A DNA stretch of 17,690 nucleotides from assembly GCA_934654815.1 (NCBI GenBank), contig CAKUGU010000045.1, forward strand, positions 1 through 17,690, written 5' to 3'. Positions 7,032-14,555 of the stretch are shown here, in pieces. The stretch is from an uncultured Ellagibacter sp. Its GTDB lineage: Bacteria; Actinomycetota; Coriobacteriia; Coriobacteriales; Eggerthellaceae. Position numbers and translations under genes: made by a program. The notes under the pieces were generated by a model. That model did not search any database and was not told where the DNA came from. It worked only from the letters and a program-made list of their open reading frames with translations. Each line of letters opens with the position of its first letter. Within the stretch, counting starts at the first letter, position 1.

Positions 7032-7718
7032 TTACGCGCCCACCTCGCCTTCCACGTGCGCTTTCAAGTCGTGCATGCCGGTGATGCGGAAAACCGTCCA
7101 CTTCGCGACGCGCTCGGCGTCGTCGCCCATGCGCTCGAAGTACTTCGCCGCCATGAGCAGCTCGGGCAGGTAGGTCGCATCGACGTCGCGCGCGCGGATG
7201 AGCTCGATGATGCGCGACTCGGCCTTCGCGTAGAGCGCGTCGACCTCGTCGTCGGAGGCGAACACGTCTTCGGCCTTGCCGCGGTCGGATTCCTCGAAGC
7301 TTTCAAGCGCGAGCTTCACCATGTAGGCGACCTTGCCGGCCGCGCGGGTGACTTCCCCCTCGATGCTCTGCGCGATGCCGTGAGGGATCTGCAGGGCAAG
7401 ATCCGCCACGTCGCGCGTCTTCGAATCGACGTGCGCCAAGTCGCTTACCAGGCGAAACGATCCCGACACATAGCGCAGGTCGTCGGCGACCAAGGGCTGC
7501 TGCATGAGCATGATGTCGAGGCACGCCTCCTCGATTTCCGCGCGAAGGCGGCGCATCTGCTTCTCGCCGGCGATGACTTCCTCGGCAGCCGCCGCGTCTC
7601 CCTTGGCAAGGGCGAGCCCCGCCTGGGTCACGTCGGCGACGGTCTTTTCCCCCAGACGGTCCATGGCCTGGGCCAGCTCGTCGAGCTGCTTCAGGTATTT
7701 CGAACGTGCAACTATCAT
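7032..7718 (-). CDS. phoU: Phosphate transport system regulator PhoU
   Basis: This 228-residue all-helical protein has the two repeated three-helix PhoU units. One is around LMQQPLVADDLRYVSGSFRLVSDL and the other around YLPELLMAAKYFERMGDDAERVAKW, whose E-x2-GDxAxxxA-type helix carries the metal-cluster residues of the family. Length matches family members (about 215-240). PhoU binds the Pst transporter and, where present, PhoR, and holds phosphate uptake and Pho signalling down when phosphate is plentiful. The ATG at 7716-7718 lies two bases after the TGA of the second pstB, so translation is coupled. The frame stays open far upstream inside pstB, but only this start gives the family's N-terminus. 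Confidence 0.95.
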   Translation of the reverse strand: MIVARSKYLKQLDELAQAMDRLGEKTVADVTQAGLALAKGDAAAAEEVIAGEKQMRRLRAEIEEACLDIMLMQQPLVADDLRYVSGSFRLVSDLAHVDSKTRDVADLALQIPHGIAQSIEGEVTRAAGKVAYMVKLALESFEESDRGKAEDVFASDDEVDALYAKAESRIIELIRARDVDATYLPELLMAAKYFERMGDDAERVAKWTVFRITGMHDLKAHVEGEVGA

Positions 7719-7720
7719 TG

Positions 7721-8548
7721 TCAGCTGAACCTTCCTGTCAGGTAGTCTTGCGTACGTTTCTGCTTCGGCTGCGAGAAGAGCTCCTTGGTCGGGCCTTCCT
7801 CGATGAGCTCGCCCAGGTAGAAGAACGCGGTCTTGTCGGCGACGCGCGTGGCCTGCTGCATGTTGTGCGTGACGACGACCACCGTGCGGTCGCGCGCCAG
7901 ATCGACCATGAGCTCCTCGATGAGCGAGGTGGAGATGGGGTCGAGCGCGCTCGTGGGCTCGTCCATCAGAAGGACCTGCGGCTCGACGGCGAGCGCGCGG
8001 GCGATGCACAGGCGCTGCTGCTGCCCGCCCGAGATCCCAAGGCCGTTCTGGTCGAGCTTGTCCTTCACCTCGTCCCACAGCCCCGCGTCGCGCAGGCACT
8101 TCTCGACGATCTCGTCGGCCTCCGCGCGCGAGAGCTTCCGCATGCGGCGCACACCGTAGAGGATGTTGTCGCGGATGCTCATGGGAAAGGGGTTGGGGTG
8201 CTGGAACACCATGCCGACCATGACGCGCAGCTCGTTGGGCTCGGTCGCGAAGATGTCGCGCCCGGCGATCTCGATTCTGCCCTCGGTGCGCACCGTCGGC
8301 ACGAAGTCGCACATGCGGTTGAACGTGCGCAGAAGCGTCGACTTGCCGCAGCCCGACGGGCCGATGAACGCGGTCGCCTTGTTCTTGGGGATGTCGAGCG
8401 TGATGTGCTTGAGCGCCTGGAAGTCGCCGTACCACAGGTTGAAGTCGCGGATCGAGATGCACGCGTCGCCGGGCGCCTTCGAGAGCATGCCCGCCTGCGC
8501 GTCGGAAAGCTGGCCTTTCGCCTGCTTGATTGTTTTCGTTGCCGTCAT
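7721..8548 (-). CDS. pstB: Phosphate ABC transporter ATP-binding protein PstB, second copy
   Basis: This 275-residue ATPase has Walker [10 protein letters not shown] at 63-71, the Q loop in [15 protein letters not shown], signature ISGGQQQR, Walker [14 protein letters not shown] and the H-loop VTHNMQQ. All catalytic motifs are intact. It has a 30-residue N-terminal extension ([18 protein letters not shown]...) before the ABC fold that the other pstB lacks. The start ATG at 8546-8548 is four bases after the first pstB stop; GGAAGG lies about 14 bases upstream, rather far, so coupling is likely. The frame upstream is open but is antiparallel/overlapping sequence of the first pstB. It differs from the first copy well beyond allelic variation, so this is an old duplication, not a recent one. 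Confidence 0.94.
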   Translation of the reverse strand: MTATKTIKQAKGQLSDAQAGMLSKAPGDACISIRDFNLWYGDFQALKHITLDIPKNKATAFIGPSGCGKSTLLRTFNRMCDFVPTVRTEGRIEIAGRDIFATEPNELRVMVGMVFQHPNPFPMSIRDNILYGVRRMRKLSRAEADEIVEKCLRDAGLWDEVKDKLDQNGLGISGGQQQRLCIARALAVEPQVLLMDEPTSALDPISTSLIEELMVDLARDRTVVVVTHNMQQATRVADKTAFFYLGELIEEGPTKELFSQPKQKRTQDYLTGRFS

Positions 8549-8552
8549 GCGA

Positions 8553-9325
<773 letters not shown>

Positions 9326-9329
<4 letters not shown>

Positions 9330-10243
9330 TCGCTCGCGAGCCTCCTTTCCAAGAACTTGCCGACGAAGCGGGCTATCAGGTTGAACGCCAGGATGCACAC
9401 CATGAGGACGGCGGCGGTGCCGTTCGAGATGGCCTCGAGGTCGGGGACGACGCCTTCGGAGTTGATCTTCCAGATGTGCACGGCGAGCGTTTCGGCCGGG
9501 CGGAACACGTTCCACGGGCACGAGGGGCTCGTAAGGTCGAAGCAGGTGAAGTCGAGCACGGGAGCGCTTTGGCCTGCGGTGAAGATGAGCGCCGCGGCCT
9601 CGCCGAACACGCGGCCCGCCGACAGCACGATGCCCGTGACAATCGCCGGCATGGCGGCGGGAAGCAGCACGTGGATGGCCGTTTCCCAGCGCGTAAGGCC
9701 CATCGCGAGCGCTGCGTCGCGCTGGGAGCGCGGCACGTCTTCGAGCGCCTGCTGGCAGGTGCGCACGAGGATGGGGATGTTGAACATGGTGAGAGCGACG
9801 GCGCCCGCGATGACCGAAAAGCCCCAGCCCATGGTGAGCACGAAGAACAGAAAACCGAACAGGCCGACCACGATCGACGGCAGCGACGACAAGGTCTCGA
9901 TGATCGTCTTCGCGGCGTTCGTCACCCAGTTCTCGGGCGCGTACTGCGAAAGGTAGATCGCGGCGCCGAGGGACAGCGGCACGCTGATGATGAGCGTGAG
10001 CACGAGCAGGTAGAACGAGTTGAAGAGCTCCGGCCCGATGCCGCCGCCGGCCTTGAACTGCTGGGGTTTGCCGGTGAGGAAGCCGACGTCGAAGAGCTTC
10101 TGCGCGCCGGCGACCAGGATGTAGATGACGATGGCCGCCAGAACGACGAGCACGAGCGCGACGATCGCCGTCAGGATCCCCGTGGCCAGCTTGTCCTGGG
10201 AGTTGATGCGGCGAACGTGCGCCGCCATGTCGAACCTAGGCAC
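9326..10243 (-). CDS. pstA: Phosphate ABC transporter permease PstA
   Basis: This roughly 305-residue inner-membrane permease has about six hydrophobic helices. A long first helix (TGILTAIVALVLVVLAAIVI) is followed by the SVPLSLGAAIYLSQYA segment. The cytoplasmic EAA-type coupling loop that contacts PstB reads SQRDAALAMGLTRWETAIHVLLP, and the LSAGRVFGEAAALIFTAG helix is a PstA signature. It forms the channel with PstC. I favour the GTG at 10241-10243, which has GGGAGG eight bases upstream. A GTG at 10250-10252 (three residues longer) would sit almost on top of that ribosome site, and an ATG at 10226-10228 would be too far away. The chosen start overlaps the end of pstC by eight bases, as is usual in a tight operon. 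Confidence 0.94.
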
Positions 10244-11153
10244 GCTTGGCACCTCCCTTATGCCCGATCAGATGGATGACCAGGATGAACACGAGCGACA
10301 TGATGAGCAGCAGCAGGGCGAGCGACCACAGAACGTCGTTGTAGACGGTACCCATGGCCTCGTTGCCCATGCCCATGGTGAGCACAGAGGTGAGCGTGGA
10401 TGCGGGCGTGAACAGGCTCGTCGGTATCTGGATGGCGTTGCCGATGACCATCTGCACCGCGAGCGCCTCGCCGAACGCGCGCGTCATGCCGAGGATGACC
10501 GCGGTCATGAGCGACGGCGCCGCCGAGCGCAGGACCACGTTCCACACCGTCTGCCAGCGCGTGCATCCCAATGCATAGGAACCTTCGCGATACTCGCCCG
10601 GCACCGCCGCGAGCGCGTCGATGGAAAGCGAGGTGATGGTGGGAAGGATCATGACGGCGAGCACCACCGCGCTCGAGAAGATGCCGAAGCCGGTGATGGT
10701 CTGTCCCGCGGCTGCGGCCATGTCGCGCGTCCACGCCACCACGACCGTGAGGCCGATGAGGCCGTACACGACCGACGGGATGCCCACCAGAAGCTCGATG
10801 AGCGGTTGGAACACGCGGCGCCCGAACCCCGGCGCCACCTCGACGACGAAGATGGCCGAGCCGATGGCGATCGGCAGCGCGAACAAGGTGGACAGAAGCG
10901 TCACCGAAAACGAGCCGGCGATCATCGGAAGCGCGCCGACCGTCGGCATGCCGTTCGCGTCGTCCTGGTGGGGATTCCACGTGTCTCCCGTGAGGAAGGC
11001 GCCCAGATCGATGCCGTCGACCGCGAACGTCGCGATGCCGCGCTGGGCGACCATGGCGATGAGCGTGACGACAAGAAGCGCCACGAGCGCGATGCAGGCA
11101 CCCGTGGCGCACTTCCCAACCAGTTCGACACGGCTTTTCTGTAAACGAGCCAT
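10236..11153 (-). CDS. pstC: Phosphate ABC transporter permease PstC
   Basis: This 305-residue permease pairs with PstA. It has an N-terminal helix (ACIALVALLVVTLIAMVA), an extracellular segment (DTWNPHQDDANGMPTVGALP) typical of PstC, and a permease core with IGSAIFVVEVAPGFGRRVFQ. ELLVGIPSVVYGLIGL is strongly diagnostic of PstC, and the coupling loop reads EYREGSYALGCTRWQTVWNVVL. The GMTRAFGEALAVQMVIGNA helix matches family members. Length is normal. The ATG at 11151-11153 has AGGAGAG about ten bases upstream. The gap to pstS is 40 bases and contains no hairpin with a T tract, so pstS and pstC are most likely on one transcript. Confidence 0.95.
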   Translation of the reverse strand: MARLQKSRVELVGKCATGACIALVALLVVTLIAMVAQRGIATFAVDGIDLGAFLTGDTWNPHQDDANGMPTVGALPMIAGSFSVTLLSTLFALPIAIGSAIFVVEVAPGFGRRVFQPLIELLVGIPSVVYGLIGLTVVVAWTRDMAAAAGQTITGFGIFSSAVVLAVMILPTITSLSIDALAAVPGEYREGSYALGCTRWQTVWNVVLRSAAPSLMTAVILGMTRAFGEALAVQMVIGNAIQIPTSLFTPASTLTSVLTMGMGNEAMGTVYNDVLWSLALLLLIMSLVFILVIHLIGHKGGAKRA

Positions 11154-11193
11154 GTTTGCTAGAACTCTCCTGGTTTCAAACGTGCTGGATACG

Positions 11194-12144
11194 TTATTTC
11201 GTGGTGACCTTGCCGGAAGCGTCCTTCTCGACCTTCATGCCGGAAACGGGGATGTAGCCCTGCGCCTCGACGAGCGAGCCCTGGACGTCGTCGCTCATCA
11301 TGTAGTCGATGAACGCCTTGGTGGCCTCGTCGGGATCGGCCGCGGTGTACATGTGCTCGTAGGCCCAGATGACCCAGGAGTTGTCCTCGACGTTGGCCTC
11401 CTTCGGCTCGACGCCGCCGACCTTCAGCGCCTTGAAGCTGTCGTCGTAGTAGGAGAACGCCACGTAGGAGATGGCGCCCGGGGTGGAAGCGACCATCTTG
11501 GCAGCGGTGCCCGAGGAATCCTGCTCCTGCGGCTTGAAGGAGTCGGGCACTTTCGTGCCGGCGAGGACGGCGTCCTCGAAGGTGGCACGGGTGCCGGAAC
11601 CGGACGCGCGGTTGATGACGGTGATCTGCGCATCAGCGCCGCCGACTTCCTTCCAGTTGGTGACTGCACCGGTGAAGATGGACTTGAGCTGGTCGATCGT
11701 GAGATCGTCGACGGTGACGTCCTTGTTCACGATCGGGCCCATGCCGACAACGCACACCTTGTTGTCGGCGATCTTCTTAAGGTCGGAGGCGTCCTTCAGC
11801 TTGCTCTCGGCGAAGACGTCGGAGTTGCCGATTTGCACCGCACCCTGGGCGATCTGCGTGACGCCCTGGCCGGAGCCGCCGCCCTGGACGGTGATCTGGA
11901 CGCCGGAGTTCTCGTCCATGAACTGCTCGGCCGCGGCCTCGCACAGAGGCTGGAGCGCAGTGGAGCCGACCGCCGTGATGGAGCCGGAGAGGTTCTTCTT
12001 CTCTTCGGTCGCCTTGGAGTCGGACTTGGAATCGCTCGAGCTCGAGCTCGAGCCGCAGCCGGTGAGGCTGAACGCGGCGATAGCCGCTGCGGTGCCCGCG
12101 GCGGCTCCAACGAAATTGCGGCGGCTCATAAGATTGCCCTGCAT
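11194..12144 (-). CDS. pstS: Phosphate-binding lipoprotein PstS with Tat-like signal
   Basis: This 316-residue substrate-binding lipoprotein has its lipobox LTGC at 27-30, so the mature protein starts at Cys30, followed by a Ser/Asp/Lys-rich tether. The signal peptide contains SRRNFVGAAAG (residues 7-17), with twin arginines, which suggests Tat rather than Sec export. Phosphate-site motifs are AVGSTALQPL, the GGGSGQGVTQIAQGAVQIGNSD stretch and RASGSGTRATFED. SYVAFSYYDD and IDYMMSDDVQG complete the two-lobed fold. The protein captures inorganic phosphate outside the membrane and delivers it to PstC/PstA. I chose the ATG at 12142-12144 because GGGAG lies nine bases upstream; a second ATG five codons later would still keep the RR motif. 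It heads the operon and has Pho box-like sites upstream. Confidence 0.95.
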   Translation of the reverse strand: MQGNLMSRRNFVGAAAGTAAAIAAFSLTGCGSSSSSSDSKSDSKATEEKKNLSGSITAVGSTALQPLCEAAAEQFMDENSGVQITVQGGGSGQGVTQIAQGAVQIGNSDVFAESKLKDASDLKKIADNKVCVVGMGPIVNKDVTVDDLTIDQLKSIFTGAVTNWKEVGGADAQITVINRASGSGTRATFEDAVLAGTKVPDSFKPQEQDSSGTAAKMVASTPGAISYVAFSYYDDSFKALKVGGVEPKEANVEDNSWVIWAYEHMYTAADPDEATKAFIDYMMSDDVQGSLVEAQGYIPVSGMKVEKDASGKVTTK

Positions 12145-12223
12145 GTTTGTGTTCTCCCTTCGAGTTTTTCAGTTTCACGGGAGAGCCTTGACTCAAGGGC
12201 GGCCCGTCTCCGTGACGAGGGCG

Positions 12224-12285
12224 ATACTAAAGCGAGAAAACGCAGTTCACAGGCTCGGGCGCGAGTCATGACGCAAGCATGACAA
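12224..12285 (-). promoter_or_regulatory. pstS promoter with Pho box-like direct repeats
   Basis: On the minus strand, TTGTCAT (12279-12285) and GCGTCAT (12268-12274) are 7-base direct repeats separated by four bases, the spacing and consensus of the E. coli PHO box (CTGTCAT-N4-CTGTCAT). A third, weaker half site, CTGTGAA (12246-12252), lies exactly 33 bases from the first, so it is on the same 11-base phase. It sits in the -35 position, 16 bases before a -10-like TAGTAT at 12224-12229. Pho boxes often take the place of the -35 element in this way. The -10 is about 80 bases from the pstS start. Confidence 0.6.
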
Positions 12286-12494
12286 GAGTTTACGGGCGCC
12301 TTACGAAACCGAGCGCGAGCGATTTACATTGGGGGCGTTTGTAAAGGGGAAGGCCGCTGGGCGGCAAGGCCTTTGGGAACGACAGGATGCTCCTTGAGGT
12401 GAGGGGTCTCAAGGTGGAGAGAAGCCCTCAGCATGGCGAAGGCTCTTGGGGCAAGGGACCCGGCGAGGATCCCAAAGTGGCGGCGTGCGACGGC
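12286..12494. other. Non-coding spacer with small hairpins between the pstS control region and the tandem repeats
   Basis: Together with the neighbouring entries this covers the 617-base gap between pstS and rsgA. It includes one perfect 7-pair hairpin, CCTTGAG...CTCAAGG (near 12392-12414), and separated complementary blocks CTTTGGGA (near 12370) and TCCCAAAG (near 12470). Short open frames exist on both strands here but lack ribosome sites and recognisable domains. The spacing of complementary blocks suggests RNA structure, but I recognise no known RNA family. Confidence 0.4.
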
Positions 12495-12655
12495 TTTGCA
12501 AGAGATAGTGGGCTTTTTCATTTGCAAAAGCGTCTCAGGTTGCCATGAGAAGGCCTTTTTCCGAGAGCGCTTTTGCAAAGCCGTCGTAGGCCGCCATCAG
12601 AGGGCTCTTTTTCGCGAACGCGTTTGCAAAAGCGTCGCATAACGCCATTCGCGAC
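12495..12655. repeat. 51-base tandem repeat with TTTGCAAA palindromes and T tracts
   Basis: Units begin with TTTGCAAA at 12521, 12572 and 12623, exactly 51 bases apart; the third is truncated at about 12655. The first two units agree at roughly 70% of positions, with conserved blocks TTTGCAAA, CGTC, GCCAT and a GGC(N)TTTTT tract. A degenerate earlier piece (TTTGCA...GGGCTTTTT) starts at 12495. Units also pair with one another: TTTGCAAAAGCG at 12521-12532 is the perfect reverse complement of CGCTTTTGCAAA at 12568-12579. The sequence lies between rsgA's end and the pstS promoter and could serve as transcription stop, binding array or mobile intergenic repeat. Confidence 0.6.
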
Positions 12656-12761
12656 AGGAAAACGGAGGTACTCGGGAAACGGGGGAACCCGGGGACAGAT
12701 AGCTAACGCGGTCGTGCACGCAGCAAGCGCGCTCGGAACACGAGCCCGCCGCGCACCCCAC

Positions 12762-13910
12762 CTATTCCCGGCCCAGGTCGCGCCAGCTTGAGCCGCCGCT
12801 TCCCCGGCCCGACTTGTTGCGTTTCATCTTCGAGGAAGCGGCCGAGGTGCGGCGCCCGCCGGCAGAACCGCCGGTGCCCACGTGCCCGCCGCGGCGCTTG
12901 CCAGCCCCCTTGCCTTTCGCGCCCGCACCGCCACGCTGGCCTGTCGGCGCCTGCTCATGCTGTTGCCATCTTGCCTGCTCGCGGCGCTCGCGCACGGTTT
13001 CGGTCTCGTGCTTCAGCGCGCAGTACGACTCGTAGCGCTCGCGTGCGAGCTCGCCCGACTCGACGGCGGCACGCACGGCGCAGCCGGGCTCGTTCTCGTG
13101 CTTGCAGTCGCGAAAGCGGCAACGCGCCGCCAGTTCCTCTACGTCGGCGAAGGCGGCCTCGATCCCCGCATCGGCATCCCACAGCCCCAAGCCCCGCACG
13201 CCGGGCATGTCGACCACGAAGCCGCCGCCGGGGATGCTCACCATCTCGCGGCTCACCGTGGTGTGGCGACCCGCCCCGTCGGTCTCGCGCACCGACCCGG
13301 TTTCCTGGACGTCTTTCCCCACCAGCAGGTTCACGAGACTCGACTTGCCCACGCCGCTCTTGCCGATGAGGATGGCGACCGTGCCCGCCGGCACGAGCGC
13401 GCGGACCGCCTCCACGCTTTCGGGGCTTTCGGCCGACACCACGAGCGTGGCGACCTCGGAGCCGACAAGCGCGCGGACCCTATCGCGCACCGCGGCGACG
13501 GCGTCTTCGCTTTCGGCCAAGTCGGCCTTGGTGAGCACCACCGTCACCGCAGCTCCCGTCTCGTGCGCGAGCACGAGTTCACGCTCCAGACGGCGCATGT
13601 TCACCTCGACGGCGGGCTGCGTGACGATGACGCGGTCGAAGTTGGCGGCGAGCACCTGGGGCACCGCACGTTCGGTAGGATCCTTGCGAACGAACTCGCG
13701 CCGGCGCGGGCACACCTCCACGATGAGCGCCTTGTCGCTTCCGTCTGCACGGGAAACGCGTACCTCGTCCCCGATGACGGCACGCACTTTCTCGCCCTTC
13801 ACCAGGGCCGTTGCGTGCTTACAGCGCACCTCGTCGCCGTTTTCCAAACGAACAAGGGGAAACCCGCGGTCGAGCTTGACGACGCGGCCCGTTGCGTTCG
13901 ACTCCTCCAA
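12762..13910 (-). CDS. rsgA: Ribosome small-subunit maturation GTPase RsgA (YjeQ)
   Basis: This 382-residue circularly permuted GTPase has an N-terminal OB-like region at about 1-70, then G4 LTKADL at 126-131, then G1 GKSGVGKSS at 183-191, then G3 DMPGVRGLG at 234-242, the permuted G4-G1-G3 order that defines the family. The switch segment GAGRHTT (212-218) is present. The C-terminal zinc site is Cys264, Cys269, His271, Cys277 (CRFRDCKHENEPGC). RsgA acts in late 30S subunit maturation and frees the decoding site. About 70 Gly-, Lys- and Ser-rich residues follow the zinc domain (310-382), longer than usual and probably an RNA-contacting tail. The only in-frame start after the upstream TAG is TTG at 13908-13910, with AGAGG about five bases before it, predicting modest translation. 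It starts 15 bases after the OB-fold-like gene. Confidence 0.94.
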   Translation of the reverse strand: MEESNATGRVVKLDRGFPLVRLENGDEVRCKHATALVKGEKVRAVIGDEVRVSRADGSDKALIVEVCPRRREFVRKDPTERAVPQVLAANFDRVIVTQPAVEVNMRRLERELVLAHETGAAVTVVLTKADLAESEDAVAAVRDRVRALVGSEVATLVVSAESPESVEAVRALVPAGTVAILIGKSGVGKSSLVNLLVGKDVQETGSVRETDGAGRHTTVSREMVSIPGGGFVVDMPGVRGLGLWDADAGIEAAFADVEELAARCRFRDCKHENEPGCAVRAAVESGELARERYESYCALKHETETVRERREQARWQQHEQAPTGQRGGAGAKGKGAGKRRGGHVGTGGSAGGRRTSAASSKMKRNKSGRGSGGSSWRDLGRE

Positions 13911-13925
13911 AGGAACCTCTTTCGA

Positions 13926-14555
13926 CTAGCGCAGCCGCTCCCGCAGCTGACGAAACACCACCATGAGCGCAAGACCTACCACCACGAGCAGCACACCGGG
14001 CCCGAAGGACTCGGCGGAAAGCGCGTCGGGGTGCGAGGCGCCCTTCTTCACCACCACGACGCTTTGCGCGTGCAGATCGCTCGCGCCCTCGTGCTCGGAA
14101 CACGTGAGGTTGAACTGGCCGCGAACCTGCAGGACGGACCCGGTCGTCCCGTAGCGCCCGAGCGTGTCGATGTTCGAGGCCGCCTCCGTCGTCATCAGCA
14201 CCGCCACCGACGAGTTGAGGTCGGACTGGTCGGCCAGGGTGATCCACACCATGCCGCCCTCGGCATTGATCTTGTCGCCCACGGCCTCGCCCGTCACCTG
14301 CACGGTCTGCTTGTCGTAGTACGAATCGGCGTTGGCTAGGTTCGAGATGGACGACTCGTAGATGAACGAGCTGTCGGGGCGTTGCTGCGGGTTCACGAGG
14401 TTGTCGTCGACGCTTCCGTCGTCGGCGAAAGCGCACGCAGGGAAAAACATCGCGAAAACGAGCGTCGCCGCCAGAAGCGCCGATGCAACCGTCGCCCACG
14501 CAGCGCGCAAGGGCCGCAAGACCGCGCAGCGGACGAAGGAGCGAGAGCCTCTCAT
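13926..14555 (-). CDS. Exported, membrane-anchored OB-fold-like protein coupled to trkH
   Basis: This 209-residue protein has a long signal sequence at 1-44 ending AFA-DD, an extracytoplasmic domain, and one C-terminal helix at about 185-201 followed by a short basic tail (RQLRERLR). The domain at 82-170 is a string of short beta strands (VQVTGEAVGDKI, MVWITLAD, SVAVLMTTE, SVLQVRGQFNL), the layout of an OB fold. The segment TCSEHEGASDLHAQ holds Cys152, His155, Asp160 and His162, a cluster that could bind metal or haem. I do not know its function. The ATG at 14553-14555 overlaps the trkH TGA by four bases (ATGA), so the two are translated together. A much longer reading of this frame across trkH is a shadow. 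Confidence 0.75.
   Translation of the reverse strand: MRGSRSFVRCAVLRPLRAAWATVASALLAATLVFAMFFPACAFADDGSVDDNLVNPQQRPDSSFIYESSISNLANADSYYDKQTVQVTGEAVGDKINAEGGMVWITLADQSDLNSSVAVLMTTEAASNIDTLGRYGTTGSVLQVRGQFNLTCSEHEGASDLHAQSVVVVKKGASHPDALSAESFGPGVLLVVVGLALMVVFRQLRERLR

Noticed and set aside
7032..8462. A 476-codon frame suggesting a fusion of phoU with upstream sequence
   Set aside because: The upstream part is an out-of-frame reading of pstB. PhoU starts normally at 7718, two bases after the pstB stop.
12324..12578. An 84-codon minus-strand frame in the pstS-rsgA gap
   Set aside because: It runs through the structured repeat region, has no clear ribosome site and no recognisable domain.
12433..12642. 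A 69-codon plus-strand frame with a 17-residue repeat
   Set aside because: The repetition follows from the 51-base DNA repeat. There is no ribosome site and no known domain, so I list the repeat but not a gene.
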